This document shows positions 29,107-41,585 of a DNA stretch of 64,000 bases, piece by piece. Within the stretch, counting starts at the first letter, position 1, and every line of letters starts with the position of its first letter. The DNA lies in assembly GCA_001939145.1 (NCBI GenBank), contig LSRX01000257.1, positions 507,254-571,253 on the forward strand. Direction: 5' to 3'. Made by a program: the position numbers and the translations under genes. This stretch comes from Symbiodinium microadriaticum (Eukaryota; Sar; Dinophyceae; Suessiales; Symbiodiniaceae). The notes beneath the pieces are model-generated. The model had not been told where the DNA came from, did not search any database, and worked only from the letters and a program-made list of their open reading frames with translations.

Positions 29107-29334
29107 AATCACGTGGTTTCAACTAGGTGTATGTACCTTTTTGTTTGCTATATTGATGGACTATCATTTGTTTCTCTTTTATTGCTCAATTTATCCATGT
29201 AGTGTTTAACGTCTTCTTACAATCATACCTTTATCGTTGCATTTATTTCTCAATCTATCTACTTGCATACATGCGCACTGTTTCTGATACCTGGACCCTT
29301 AAAATCTTGATTCTCCAAAGCTTGGCATTTTGCC

Positions 29335-29560
29335 CCTAAGCCCTAAACCCTAAGAGCCCTAAACCCTAAGAGCCTAAACCCTACGAGCCCTAAACCCTAA
29401 GCCTCAACCACAAGAGCCCTAAACCCTAAGAGCCCTAAGCCCGAAGAGCCCCAAGCCCTAAGAGCCCTAAGACCTCGGAGCCCAAAGAACTAAGAGCCCT
29501 GAGCCCGAAACTCTACACCCTAAACCCTAAACCCTCTCAGAGCCCTAAACCCTAAACCGT
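29335..29560. repeat. CCCTAAACCCTAAGAG array
   Basis: Heptamers punctuated by AAGAGC, giving irregular 16-17-bp units. Confidence 0.8.
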
Positions 29561-29608
29561 GGTTGGCGGCTCGGGGAACTTCAGGGTAGGATTCGGCTCT
29601 CGGGTTCA

Positions 29609-29659
29609 AGGGCTCCTTTTTTTCTCCTTTTTTTTTTTTTTTTTGGGGGGGGGGGGGGT
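29609..29659. repeat. Poly-T followed by poly-G
   Basis: T-rich run then 15 or so G. A similar T-to-G homopolymer join occurs at 28308-28329. Confidence 0.9.
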
Positions 29660-30279
29660 TAGTGTTTGGGGTTCAAGAGCGTAAGAGCGATTTTGGGGTT
29701 TAAGGGTTTTGGGTTGAAGAGTTTGAGAGCGATTTGGGAGTTTAGGCTTCGGGGTGGGCTAAAGGGTTTGGGCTTTGGGGTTGTAAACTTGCTTTGGGAT
29801 CTAGGATGGTCTCGGGAATGACGGCGGCTTGAGTGTTCAGGATGTAGGGCTTCAGAGAGCTCAGGTCTAGCCCTGTAGCTAATTCTAGTTTGGGGCGTGG
29901 TCCAAAAGAAACAAAAAAACACAAAATTCCAAGGGGCCAAAGACTAAGGAGCTTCGTTGGCTTCCTTGGAACATGAAACCTGCAAAAAAAAACACACACA
30001 CGTCAAAGCCAAATCCTAACCCCTGAACTCTAAACCATGCGGAATCCGGAACCCTCAACCCTACACAGCCTACCCAGATTTTATTCACCCCTGCTACCAA
30101 AAAAACCCTTGTGAAACCCTTAGCGACCCTAAACCCTGAACCTTAAACCCTGAACCCTAAACCCTAAAACCTGCCTTCAAAGGAACCCTCGAAACCCGAA
30201 GCCCTAAACACATGCAGCGCCGCCTCATGGGCCGTTAAAAGCTTGCTGTACCTGGCGGGCCAGAGGGCTTCGGGTTGCG

Positions 30280-31040
30280 GGATTAGGGTTTATAGGGCTT
30301 ATGGGGTTTATTGGGTTTCGGGTTTATGGATTAGGATTTATGGTTTAGGGATTAGGGTTTAGAGGGGTTTAGGGATTAGGGTTTAGATCTTCTCAGAGTC
30401 TGTAAGGTCGCGTAAAATCTTATTTGAGGTCTTACAAGGGGTCTCTCATTCGGCTGATGTTCCAGCAGCTGTATGCCGCTTCCGCGGCTCGTATCCGGTT
30501 TAGCGTGCGCTTTGAGGTGTCATGTTCTCTAAACCCGGCTTGGGGTCAAGGGCTTGAGCCCCAAACGCGAAGCTCCTCAACTTAGGCCCTGAACCCTAAA
30601 CCCGAAACCCTAAACCCGTTGCCGGGTTCATAAGTCCTAAGCCCAAGAAAAGCCTTTCGAGGCCGAGGGTTCTATGCGGACTGCACTGATTTCTACCGGG
30701 ATGTTCTGGCGTACCCTACACCCTAAACCCTCAACCCTAAACCCAAGCCCTAAACCCGAAACCCTTCTAGAACCCTAAACCCCCTAAGCCGTCCCAGCCG
30801 TTTCAGGGTTGTCTACCCCAGATTTTTACAAGAGCTCCGGATGCTTTTTGGGCATCTGAAGCTTGCACCGGGCAGCTAGGCAACTTCAGGGTTTAGGGCT
30901 TAGGGCTTATGTAGTGTTTAGGGTTTAAGGTTTATGTAGGGTTTAGGGTTCAGGGTTTGGGGGGATTTGCAAGAAGGGTTGTAAGGTTTAGGGCTTCGGG
31001 GTTCAGGGTTTTTTGGGCTTCGGGTTTTCAGGGTCTAGGG
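30280..31040. repeat. Alternating TTTAGGG and CCCTAAA runs with short islands
   Basis: G-rich 30285-30390, C-rich 30590-30615 and 30715-30785, G-rich 30885-31035. The islands between (30400-30560, 30640-30715) are unique, with only short open frames. Confidence 0.65.
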
Positions 31041-31279
31041 GGAAGCAGGATTCATCCTGAATCGAATGCTTACAACCTCACATATACCCGGCCTACGAAG
31101 CGCTCTGAGCCTCCAATCACAGCCCAGAGCCTTGACTCGTAAGACCAGAACCCAAAGGCCCTATAAACCCTAACTCTAAACTCTCAACTGACAAAGTCAA
31201 CATTCCTTCACGCCGAAGCTCAACCCCTAAACCCTCATCCTACCTTAACCTACCCAAAACCCACTTTTTTTGCAGGCTC

Positions 31280-31602
31280 TTAATTAATTATAAAACCCTA
31301 AAACCCTAATCCCGAAACCCTAAACCCTAATCCCTAAACATTTAACCCTAAACCCCAAACCCCAAACCCTAAACCCTAATCCCTAAACCCTAAGCCCTAA
31401 GCCCTAAGCTCTAAACCCTAAGCCCTAAACCGTAAATCCTTTCCCAGCAAACAGGGCAGTCCGACAGCGAGCACAGCGCGGAGCCTCTCCGAGCCCCAGC
31501 TGCCTGCTTCGGAGTTTAAGGTTGGGGTTTGGGGGGTTTAGGGCTTAAGGTTGGGGTTTAGGGTTTAGGGTGTAAGGTTTGAGGTTTAAGGTTGGGGTTT
31601 GG
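31280..31602. repeat. CCCTAAA then TTTAGGG/TTGGGGT up to a gap
   Basis: C-rich to 31440, a short island, then G-rich AAGGTTGGGGTTT units cut off by the assembly gap. Confidence 0.75.
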
Positions 31603-31904
31603 NNNNNNNNNNNNNNNNNNNNNNNNNNNNNNNNNNNNNNNNNNNNNNNNNNNNNNNNNNNNNNNNNNNNNNNNNNNNNNNNNNNNNNNNNNNNNNNNNN
31701 NNNNNNNNNNNNNNNNNNNNNNNNNNNNNNNNNNNNNNNNNNNNNNNNNNNNNNNNNNNNNNNNNNNNNNNNNNNNNNNNNNNNNNNNNNNNNNNNNNNN
31801 NNNNNNNNNNNNNNNNNNNNNNNNNNNNNNNNNNNNNNNNNNNNNNNNNNNNNNNNNNNNNNNNNNNNNNNNNNNNNNNNNNNNNNNNNNNNNNNNNNNN
31901 NNNN
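31603..31904. other. Assembly gap (302 N)
   Basis: Run of N; reading frames across it are meaningless. Confidence 1.
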
Positions 31905-31907
31905 TAT

Positions 31908-32070
31908 ATATTAAAAACGATTATTTTTAATCCTTTTTGGGTTTTTACTGTAAATTGTAGCCAACAAGGATCCTCTTCTGGATTAAAGACATCTAAGACA
32001 TGAAAATGGATTCCAGCTTTTCTGGCGCAGCGCTCAACAGCTTGCGAAACCAAAGGCCCCCCGATGTTAC
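31908..32070 (-). CDS. Exon candidate (SQAVERCARKAGIHFHVLD)
   Basis: Minus frame of about 52 codons next to the gap: GGPLVSQAVERCARKAG, IHFHVLDVFNPEEDP, WLQFTVKTQKGLKIIVF. AT-richer codon use than other islands, and a convincing globular pattern. Product not recognised; the rest of the gene may lie in the gap. Confidence 0.45.
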
Positions 32071-32081
32071 AGGGTCGACAG

Positions 32082-32187
32082 TGTGGGACTTTCCGAAAAT
32101 TAGGGCACCGTATTTCGGGGTCCTTATACTAAGAGGGATCCTTCTGTTTGGGGTACTATATTAAGGATCTCCCGTGTAGGAAACTGC
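32082..32187. mobile_element. MITE M4 copy
   Basis: GGGACTTTCCGAAAATTAGGG on the left; interior GGGATCCTTCTGTTTGGGG and TACTATATTAAGGATC; right end GTAGGAAACTGC. Confidence 0.65.
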
Positions 32188-32229
32188 AACCTGGGACCTC
32201 GGGGCCCTCACCCCTGCACACTCAAAAGC

Positions 32230-32454
32230 CTGGGTTCTTGTTAAAGGATTTTATTTTCAAGTTACCCTAGGGGGCTGAAAGAGTCCTAGCCCAAAAAAGG
32301 ATAACCTTTTCACTTATGGTAGGATTATAGAAGGCCCAAAAAGGGCAAAGGCTACCTACTCAGCCCCTAAGTACCATAATGGGGATCTATAGTACATAAT
32401 ATGGCTTCTTTGTTATGGTAACTTGAAGAAAAAAACCCCTTAACAAGAGCCCAG
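32230..32454. mobile_element. MITE M10, target duplication AAGC, carrying a nested M9
   Basis: Ends CTGGGTTCTTGTTAAAGG and CCCCTTAACAAGAGCCCAG; AAGC at 32226-32229 and 32455-32458. An M9 element is inserted at 32267-32371. The uninterrupted copy at 34066-34178 shows the empty site. Confidence 0.9.
32267..32371. mobile_element. MITE M9 nested in M10, target duplication TACC
   Basis: Ends CTAGGGGGCTGA and CTCAGCCCCTAAG; TACC at 32263-32266 and 32372-32375. The empty M10 paralogue reads ATGGTAACTT (complement strand), with GGTA only once. Confidence 0.93.
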
Positions 32455-32614
32455 AAGCCGAAAACCTCACGGCAGACCAAACCCTAAACCCTAAACCCCA
32501 GCCTGCGGACCACGGTTTAGGGTTTAGGGCCATGAAGCAAAATCAGCCCCCCCGGCTCCCAAAGACCAAATGCTATGATTCGAAGACGCAGAGAGGGACA
32601 AGGGGTTACTACTG

Positions 32615-32713
32615 CTGATGGTCTAAATCCTGCATGACCTTAAGGACCCTAAGCTATGGGAATTATGGTATATCCCTTACTATGGGTAATGCAGGATTTA
32701 TATCATCAACCGT
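32615..32713. mobile_element. MITE M6 copy (inverted)
   Basis: GGTCTAAATCCTGCATGACC and GGTAATGCAGGATTTATATC, ending ATCAACCGTA. Confidence 0.85.
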
Positions 32714-33178
32714 AGGATGTATAATATAAGGGCCTGCATATCAATTAGAGTAGGGCTCCTTAGCGGAATCCACTGCAGGGTTCTAGAGGGATTTCAGGAT
32801 ATCGATACAGCGGCCTGATTGAAATGAAGAGGGTTTGGGGGATATTCTGATATGCAAATCACGGATCTCGCTACAAATTCTGCCGACTGCTGCATGAAGG
32901 ATCACTATCTGGATCTAGCTGCGGGGTGCGCTGGCCTCGAAGGGCTATGACCCTCTTCGTTCCAAGAGCTCCGAAGCTGTTGGCTTAAAAGCCTGAAAAA
33001 ACCTACACAACCTGAAATCCTTAACGCAAAAGGCCCGGCGATGCTCAACCAAAGGCCACGCCCAGACCCTTTAATCTACTAACTAGGGTTGAAGGTTTAG
33101 GGCTTAGGGTTTCTGATTGCAGGATCCTAACCATAACCATAAAGCAGGTCCTCCCCAGAAGACAAGCACTTTCTACCG

Positions 33179-33278
33179 CAAGGGCCTTAATAATTAGAAT
33201 GGGGCTTTCGGGTATGCTACACTATACTTCAAACAAGGAACCCCCCACAATAGTGTAGGTAATTATTAAGGCCCCTAT
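33179..33278. mobile_element. MITE M1 copy
   Basis: AGGGCCTTAATAATTAGAAT and GGTAATTATTAAGGCCCCTA. Confidence 0.88.
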
Positions 33279-33497
33279 ATAAGAATACATGTTAGGGCCC
33301 AGGTAATGACACCTCGGCGCGAGTGGCGAGAAGACTTGCAAGCCCCAGGCGTTCCTTGTTCCGAGCTTGGACTTTCAGTGGAAGCTGCGGGAGTACAGGA
33401 TTTGGAACCCCTAACCCCTGAACCCTAAACCGGGGACATAAGGCTTGGAGTTTGCCTAAACCCTAAACCCTCAACCGGGGGATACAGAGGTTTTGGA

Positions 33498-33548
33498 GTT
33501 GGATCTATAGGGATCCTAGGCTTCCTTTAAAGGGTACTATAGGGTTTA
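33498..33548. mobile_element. MITE M12 partial copy abutting TTTAGGG
   Basis: GGATCTATAGGGATCCTAGG then CTTCCTTTAAAGGGTACTAT and AGGGTTTAGGG. Confidence 0.7.
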
Positions 33549-33613
33549 GGGTTGAGGGTTTAGGATACCGAGGCAGCGTCCGATCGCGATATTCTTGAAA
33601 CAGGAAGCCACGA

Positions 33614-33725
33614 CTCCCTGGCTCCCAGTAGGGAATGGGGGAATGGATCCCTATGATAGCCCCTTAAGGTCCCCAAAAGTAGTCCCAAAATCCCATTCCT
33701 CCACTCCCCACTAAGAACCAGTCAG
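33614..33725. mobile_element. MITE M7 with target duplication ACGA
   Basis: 112 bp. CTCCCTGGCTCCCAGTAGGG on the left, TAAGAACCAGTCAG on the right, interior GGGAATGGATCCCTATGATA. ACGA at 33610-33613 and 33726-33729. Followed at once by a half copy of M8 (33730-33780). Confidence 0.88.
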
Positions 33726-33921
33726 ACGACAGTCGAAGCCCACAAGTTGGAAACCCAATAGCCCTCCATCCCAAGGAGTTTAGGGTTTAGGGTCTAGGGG
33801 GTTTAGGGTTTTAGGGTTTTAGGGTTAAGGGTTTAGAGCAATGTACCGGGAATCTCAGCAAACTTGTCCCTCATCCGGTTTCTAGCTGCCTGGGGTTAAC
33901 TTTGCAGTAATGCCCCAATTA

Positions 33922-34000
33922 ACCTACCGTGCTGAGGACTTATACAAAGAAATCATAATAAGGAACCCTAAAACAGGTAGGTTCTTTGGGGTCCAGGTAG
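33922..34000. mobile_element. MITE M11 copy
   Basis: AACCTACCGTGCTGAGGAC, ATCATAATAAGGAACCCTAA, then AGGTAGGTTCTTTGGGGTCC. Confidence 0.65.
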
Positions 34001-34065
34001 CATCTAGAGCCGCGTCCTCCTATGTTTTGAGAATACCATCTAAGCTGCGGCATGCTTGGGGATAA

Positions 34066-34178
34066 CTGGGCTCTTGTCAAGGGATGTGATTTAAGTTGCC
34101 ATAACAAAGAAACCGAATTATCTACTAAAGATCCCCAATATGGTAACTTAAACAAAAATCCCCTCAGCAAGAGCCCAG
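34066..34178. mobile_element. MITE M10, uninterrupted, target duplication ATAA
   Basis: CTGGGCTCTTGTCAAGGGA and TCCCCTCAGCAAGAGCCCAG; ATAA at 34062-34065 and 34179-34182. Confidence 0.92.
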
Positions 34179-34248
34179 ATAAGAGTTGTGAGGTTTCGAG
34201 GCGAGGAGAGCCTGTGGGTCTTCAGCTGCGGGAAAGTACCCCTAACAG

Positions 34249-34340
34249 TCTCCAGGTGCCCAAATAGTGTATACTTTGGTCCCAAAGTACCTCTATAGGT
34301 ACTTTAAGAAGTATATGCTATTTGGGTACATGGACCCTTA
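34249..34340. mobile_element. MITE M5 copy
   Basis: TCCAGGTGCCCAAATAGTG, interior TATACTTTGGTCCCAAAGTA, right ATTTGGGTACATGGACC. Confidence 0.85.
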
Positions 34341-34389
34341 GGGTTAAGAATTCTGGCTTTTATAGAGCCTTAGGCTTTGGGTTTGCTAG

Positions 34390-34599
34390 TGATTTGTAGT
34401 TCACGGCTTGGGGCTCCTCTGCGAGGTTTAGGGACTCGGCCGAGTACGACCCTAAACTCCAAAAGCTACATATTATGAGCAAGATCTCGCTGGATGTCAA
34501 AACAAGACGAAGCTCATGCTTCACATTGAACAGATGCGCACTCTGGTTGCTGGCATAATCAAGGCATCGGAACCCCGCCCAAAACAAAAGGTGCCCCAC
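34390..34599 (-). CDS. Exon candidate, about 70 codons, hydrophobic segment
   Basis: Minus frame: FWAGFRCLDYASNQS, VKHELRLVLTSSEILL, IICSFWSLGSYSAES, AEEPQAVNYKSL. The LVLTSSEILLIICSFW stretch could be a membrane helix. Unrecognised. Confidence 0.38.
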
Positions 34600-34762
34600 C
34601 TTGATAGGGATTCAAACAGGCCTTGCGGTATGGTTGTATTGTTGAAATCATCTGAAGTGTTTAGGTAGGGCTATTATAGAGTCTTCAGCACTTGAAATTG
34701 GAGGTCGGGGTATACAACAATAAGAAACCCTACGGTACATTTGCAATCATTCGTCATGTAGT

Positions 34763-36627
<1,865 letters not shown>

Positions 36628-36628
36628 N

Positions 36629-36705
<77 letters not shown>

Positions 36706-36708
36706 CAG

Positions 36709-36752
<44 letters not shown>

Positions 36753-36870
36753 CTACTACTACTACTAGTGGTAGTGGTAGTGGTAGTGGTAGTGGTAAAA
36801 GTAGCAGCAGCAGTAGAAGTGAATAGCAGAAGCAAAATAGACAAAGCAGCAGCAGTAATGGTAGCGGTAG
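36629..36870. repeat. (AGT)n with inverted (ACT)n, then GGTAGT and CAG units
   Basis: AGT units, then TACTACTACT (from about 36751), which can pair back into a hairpin, then GTAGTG units and a few CAG triplets. Confidence 0.95.
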
Positions 36871-37065
36871 TGTTTATGGTTTCGAGGAGGAACACCCGAA
36901 ACCCGAGTCCCCAAAACCTTCGCCCGGAGACGACTTGGAGCAGTTCCCAGGCGATGGATCTGGCACGGAGGCGGCTAAGACCTCCCGAGGCCATGCCCCA
37001 AAAAGGGCAGAAGCCCTGGGGTAAACTTGTGTTCACCGTTGATGCTGGGCCCCAAGACCCGCAGA

Positions 37066-37290
37066 CTCTACGACCCTAAACCCCAAAATACTAGCTAAGA
37101 CCCTAAGGCTCTATGACCCTAAACCCCAAAATCAACACCCCAAAACACTAGCCAAGACCCCAAGGCTCTATGACCCAAAACCCCAAAACACTAGCTAAGA
37201 CCCCAAGACTCTATGAGCCTAAACCCCAAAACCCACCAAAAAAAAAAACGGGTGACAGCATCAAAACCCTAAAACCCCTAAACCCTGGAC
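37066..37290. repeat. Tandem repeat CTAGCTAAGACCCCAAGG plus CCCTAAA variants
   Basis: CTAGC(C/T)AAGACC recurs at about 37091, 37148 and 37191, with CTCTATGACCC and CCCCAAAACAC between. Confidence 0.8.
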
Positions 37291-37667
37291 TATCCCCAAT
37301 CCTGGAAGCGTTCCAATTTCGGCTCTTCGGGTTTTCCGGCTGGTTCGGGCCTTGCTCCAGAGGAGATGTCGGTATAGAAGCTGACGGTTTAGGGTTTAGG
37401 GGTTTCGGGTTTAGGGGTTCAGGGGTTTAGGGTTTATGGGTTTAGGATTTAGGGGCTTAGGATTTAAGGTTTAGGGCCTTAGCAAGCACACGAAACATCT
37501 TCAAGGCTGTCGGTCAATTTGAATGTTCCAGATGTGTGGAGCCTCACGTAGCACTCTGAATAACATTCTTTCTGGAAGCATATATATAGCTATAGTTATA
37601 GTGCTTTATGGTTCGGGGGCTTACATGGTTAAGATTCCAGGGACATGCATCGAGCATGATCTCTCAG

Positions 37668-37763
37668 GTTCCATGTGCCCAACTAGCACATACTTTGGCC
37701 ATAAAGTATTCCCTCTTTAGGTACTTTGGGGCCAAAGTATATACTACTTGGGCACATGGACCC
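37668..37763. mobile_element. MITE M5 copy
   Basis: GGTTCCATGTGCCCAACTAG and TACTTGGGCACATGGACCC, well-matched arms. Confidence 0.9.
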
Positions 37764-38068
37764 TTGGGAAATTGGATTCCCTCAACTTTCAGGAAGCGGG
37801 CAAAAACCCTGAATGCTACCCGTCAAACCAGGGCAAACAGTCCTTCCACTCGCAGAAGCCACACATCCCAAGAACTTCATCATGCCTGCAAGCACCCTAA
37901 ACCCTAAACCCTAAACCCTAAGCCCTAAACCCTAAACCTTAAGCCTAAACCCCAAACCCCGACAGTACAGTCCTGAAGTTCTCAGATGACTGTTCCAGGA
38001 TCGGGAGTTTGGTCTTCAGGGTCTTAAGTTGGGGCTCGGGGATCGCGGCTGTTCCCATGCAATGCAAC

Positions 38069-38177
38069 CCCAATTGTAGAGTTCTAGATACCAACTCCTT
38101 GTAGTCCCCCTTATAGAGTACCCCCAGTTGTAGAGTTCTAGATACCAACTCCGTGTAGTCCGCCTTATAGGGTACCC
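38069..38177. repeat. 54-bp tandem duplication
   Basis: TTGTAGAGTTCTAGATACCA then AACTCC(T/G)TGTAGTCC occurs at 38071 and 38125, two copies; 54 is a multiple of 3, so a frame crosses it. Confidence 0.9.
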
Positions 38178-38827
38178 CTTACAGAAGCGCCTCTTCGCGC
38201 ACCTCCCTGAGTGCGCTTGCCAGTGCCGAAGCCGCTCGGCGGCCCATGCGTTGAGGCGTCCACGGCAGACGCCGCAACGCCATGGCATAGACGTTACGGT
38301 ATGAAGGGTTTGAGGATTTGGGGTTTAGGGCTTGAGGGCCAAAGATTGAATGATATGGGTACATGGACCCATAGGAATGCAGGAGCCTCTGATTAGGATA
38401 GGGTTCCTTTGAGGGGTCTTTTGAGGGTTCCATCAGAGTTTCGAGAAGGCCTTAACACTTTCAAAAGTGTATAGTCTACTATATAAATAAATGAGGAACC
38501 CTAGAAAATATCATGTTGGTGCAGCTTATCGTTTTGTTCTTGTACCAATTCGGGACCTTAAGGAAAAACATGTTTCAGTCACCTAAACTCGAGTCAGAAG
38601 CTTCTCTGGTACATAAGGGTTCCATACAGCGTTACGGTTTAAGGTTTAGGGTTTTTTGGATTCTGACAAAGCCTGACTCTTGCACGGTGTACATGATGCG
38701 GGCTTGTTGTTCGAGTTCTGGATCGAATCTCAGAGGGCCTTGAAACGGGTTCAGGATATAGGGTTTAGGGAGATTCCATTAGTTTTTTTTGAATTGGGTT
38801 GAGGCGCTTCGGTCCTCGTGCTACAGT

Positions 38828-39021
38828 AGGGGTTTGAAAGTTTCGGCTGGGGCTTTCTATCGGGTTTGCGGTCGCGGTGCCTGGAACGCTTCTGGGTGAA
38901 AGGAGCTGTGGAAAGTAAGGCTCTGTTGGCTCATATTTTGAAGACGTTAGACCTTGCTACAGACTGGTCGGTGTGGCTGCATTCGGGCGTTGAGGCAAGT
39001 AGGTGTAAGCAAGCAGGGTAG
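38828..39021 (+). CDS. Exon or ORF candidate, 63 codons
   Basis: Plus frame following CTACAG/TAG: FESFGWGFLSGLRSR, LERFWVKGAVESKAL, LAHILKTLDLATDWSVW, HSGVEASRC, stop. No start codon, as expected of an internal or last exon. Unrecognised. Confidence 0.38.
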
Positions 39022-39078
39022 CTGCATCCACATAGAACCACTATCCTGCCGATCCTCGAATGACGATCGCCCAGAGAT

Positions 39079-39345
39079 TTATCGATCCCGCCCACTCCGA
39101 CCTATTTTTGGCTGATATTCGGGGTGACTCTTCGAATCTTCCAGCGCTCGCTTGACGCTGACGTGTTGGATCCTTAACACACAACCGCCCGGATCCCTAA
39201 ACCCTAAACCCTGAACGGACTGCTGCTTGCACTTCAGCGGAGCTGTTCGATTTGAGACTGCTCGGCCGCAGCAATAAACAAGCGTACGACTGCTCAGTTG
39301 CTCAGTGACTTTTCGATCGGTATCGATCGGTAGGGACACACACAC
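39079..39345 (-). CDS. Weak exon candidate
   Basis: Minus frame: IDTDRKVTEQLSSRT, VYCCGRAVSNRTAPLK, then a heptamer-like stretch, then QHVSVKRALEDSK and HPEYQPKIGRSG. Two exons split by a short CCCTAAA run are possible. Confidence 0.28.
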   Translation of the reverse strand: MCVSLPIDTDRKVTEQLSSRTLVYCCGRAVSNRTAPLKCKQQSVQGLGFRDPGGCVLRIQHVSVKRALEDSKSHPEYQPKIGRSGRDR

Positions 39346-39350
39346 CCATA

Positions 39351-39382
<32 letters not shown>

Positions 39383-39470
39383 CACACACACTTAGATAGA
39401 TAGATAGATAGATAGATAGATACATACATACATATTTGCATGAATACATACATGCACGCATATGCAGAGA
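39336..39470. repeat. Compound microsatellite (CA)n(TA)n(GATA)n(CATA)n
   Basis: Successive dinucleotide and tetranucleotide runs. Confidence 0.95.
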
Positions 39471-39681
39471 CAGAAAGGGTTCTGGGGTTTAGGGTTCAGC
39501 GCCTATAGGGTTTCTAAGACGGTTTACGGCTCATCTACCGTTTAGGAATCCAGGGTATGGCCATTATACATTAAGGGTCATTTGACCTTAGGGCAGCGGC
39601 GGCCTGGAATAAAGAAACAATATCGGGCTTGGGATCCTAGGAGTGGTGTGATACTTAACGAAAGGGCAGAGACACTAAACC

Positions 39682-39776
39682 CTACCTGGACCATAAAAAA
39701 AACACCGTTTGAGGGTTCCTTACTATGATTTTGTTGATATAAGTCCTTAAAAAGGTAAGCTATTTGGGTTGAAGGT
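39682..39776. mobile_element. MITE M11 copy (inverted)
   Basis: CTACCTGGACCATAAAA, GAGGGTTCCTTACTATGATT, TAAAAAGGTAAGC. Confidence 0.6.
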
Positions 39777-39904
39777 AAACCCTAAACCATCGTTGGTCCG
39801 CATTGACCTCCTTTGAACCCTAGACTGTAGCTCACAAGCGGTCTTGTGTTGGAGGTTCAGAGCTTCTCAAGTTCCACAGTGGAGGGCACATGGGTCTAGC
39901 CACC

Positions 39905-40010
39905 CCTCAACCCTAAACCCTAAACCCCTAAACCCTAACACCCTAAACCCCTAAACCCTAACACCCCAAACCCTAACACCCCCAAACCCCTAATCTACAC
40001 AGCCTCAACC
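39905..40010. repeat. CCCTAAA tract
   Basis: C-rich heptamers with CCCTAACA variants. Confidence 0.85.
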
Positions 40011-40089
40011 CTACAATTGGAGACCTTACAGTCGCGACACGTGTAGTTCTTCGCCGCGAAACGTACACGCCAGAAGCGCACCTCCTTAT

Positions 40090-40191
40090 CTTAGGGGCTG
40101 AGTGCCCCAGCCCAAAAAAGGCTAATCTTTTCAATTATAGTAGGATTATATCAGGCCCAAAAGGTTAAAGGTTACCTACTCAGCCCCTAAG
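40090..40191. mobile_element. MITE M9 with target duplication TTAT
   Basis: CTTAGGGGCTGAGTGCCCC and CTCAGCCCCTAAG; TTAT at 40086-40089 and 40192-40195. Confidence 0.93.
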
Positions 40192-40687
40192 TTATCAGCT
40201 TCTCGCCTTTGACCCTGGTTTACAATCAGAACATCTCCGACTTTAGCGAGGGTTCAGCAGGACCGTCGTTTCTGAACCCCAAATCCCTGAAACTTAAACT
40301 TCCCTGTCCCCTAGACCGTAAACTCATAATCCTAACCCCTAAGATACTAAACCCCAAAACCTTACAGCTTCAACTTAGAAGCTAGAAAGGAATACTCATA
40401 CTCAGTCTTATAGAGTGCCGGGGATCCTCGTGAGGTTCGATGATTTGCCATAAGGGGCTTCTGGGGTTTTACAAGGATTCGGTATGGGGGTCCCTGGAAA
40501 ATTTTTCGAAGGGAGTAAGGGGCTCATACCGTTACTACGTAACTATTCAGACCCCTTCGTCGAATTGAGTAGCTGCGACGATTTAGGATGTCGGATTGTA
40601 GGACGTAGGATTTCAGGGCCGAGCTTACGTTGAACCACAGAAGTGTTGACTCAAGATTGGATCGCAGGAAACAGTACTCAAATTCGC

Positions 40688-40775
40688 TGCTGCGCCTTCT
40701 CCTTGTCCACCTTCCCGACAAAAACGTACATCTCGGCGATCATCTGTAGCAGCTCCTGCTGATGTGGGGCTTGAA
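40688..40775 (-). CDS. Exon candidate (ELLQMIAEMYVFVGKV)
   Basis: Minus frame after CATCAGCAG: ELLQMIAEMYVFVGKV then DKEKAQQRI and a stop. The possible AG/GAG acceptor and AAG/GAG donor match the GA-type junctions of the TIR-like gene. Other frames on this strand are also open. Unrecognised. Confidence 0.33.
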
Positions 40776-40813
40776 AAGGGTTCTTCCCAAAACCAGCTGC
40801 CTAGCAACCCACG

Positions 40814-40918
40814 ACGGTTGATGATAATTCCTGCATTACCTTAAGGACCCTAACCTATGCATGGGAGCTATGGTATATTCCTTCTTATCGGTAATGCAGG
40901 ATTTACATCATCAACCGT
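40814..40918. mobile_element. MITE M6 copy with both ends
   Basis: CGGTTGATGATAATTCCTGC and GGATTTACATCATCAACCG. Confidence 0.9.
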
Positions 40919-41009
40919 ATCCCTGTTAGCTGTCTAGGTTTTAGAAGTAGCCACTCTCAGCTTCTAAGAGTACCGGGCTAGCTACATAGGGCTTACGCCC
41001 ACAAACCCC

Positions 41010-41095
41010 ATTAGGGTTTAGGGTTTAGGGTTCATGGGGTTTAGGGTTTAGGGGACCCTAAACCCTAAACCCTAAACCCTAAACCGAAACCACAG
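41010..41095. repeat. TTTAGGG to CCCTAAA head-to-head junction
   Basis: TTTAGGG units to 41053, then GGGGACCCTAAA and four clean CCCTAAA units: fusion-type orientation. Confidence 0.88.
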
Positions 41096-41106
41096 GTGTG
41101 AAAGGC

Positions 41107-41325
41107 TCATAATACCAACTTCGGGTTCTCTTCAAGGCCCGTCCCACAAGCAACAGCCTCAAGGATTTCTATTTCTGGTTCAGTGGGGGTTTTTCTTGGG
41201 CATTCTGGTTTGGGGTTGCCAGGGTGTCTGCAAAAGATATCATCTTCCGGATGATGCACCGGAGGGAGGTTCAAGTCAGCACTGTGCAAGAACCCAGGTG
41301 ACAAAGCCTGACCTCACGGCCGGGA
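41107..41325 (-). CDS. Exon candidate, about 65 codons with stop
   Basis: Minus frame: SPGFLHSADLNLPPVHH, PEDDIFCRHPGNPKPE, RKTPTEPEIEILEAVACG, stop at 41107. Free of heptamers. It could be a terminal exon. Unrecognised. Confidence 0.4.
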
Positions 41326-41345
41326 GCTTCGCACTCACGCCCTGG

Positions 41346-41585
41346 TTAGCTTAGCCGTTTGTACTTGCCAAACTGTCCCTCGGCTTGGGGTCTGAAGCAA
41401 TCAGATTGCGACAAGCACCAGCTAATAAGCTCAGCCGGCTGAGCGTGAAGCTCGCGGTATATCCTGAGATGAGTGTGATAGCTGTGATTGAGCACTTTCT
41501 CCAACCAACTGAAAGTTGGTTCGAGATTGAGCCTGGACTTGAGCTCGTCCGGCTCAAAAGTCCAACTCGCTAAGTCCAACCACAC
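41346..41585. CDS. Coding-like island, strand unresolved
   Basis: Three frames are open for 60-79 codons. Plus: LRQAPANKLSRLSVKLAV, EMSVIAVIEHFLQPTE, WFEIEPGLELVRLKS. Minus: WLDLASWTFEPDELKSR, TFSWLEKVLNHSYH, LRIYRELHAQPAELIS. A following plus island (41673-41792: RLVLKAQQKTGKIESR, stop) slightly favours plus; the minus exon 41107-41325 favours minus. Confidence 0.35.

Noticed and set aside
31579-32053. Open frames of 110-155 codons around 31.6-31.9 kb
   Set aside because: They cross 302 N. Only the real bases right of the gap (31908-32070, minus) are kept as an exon candidate.
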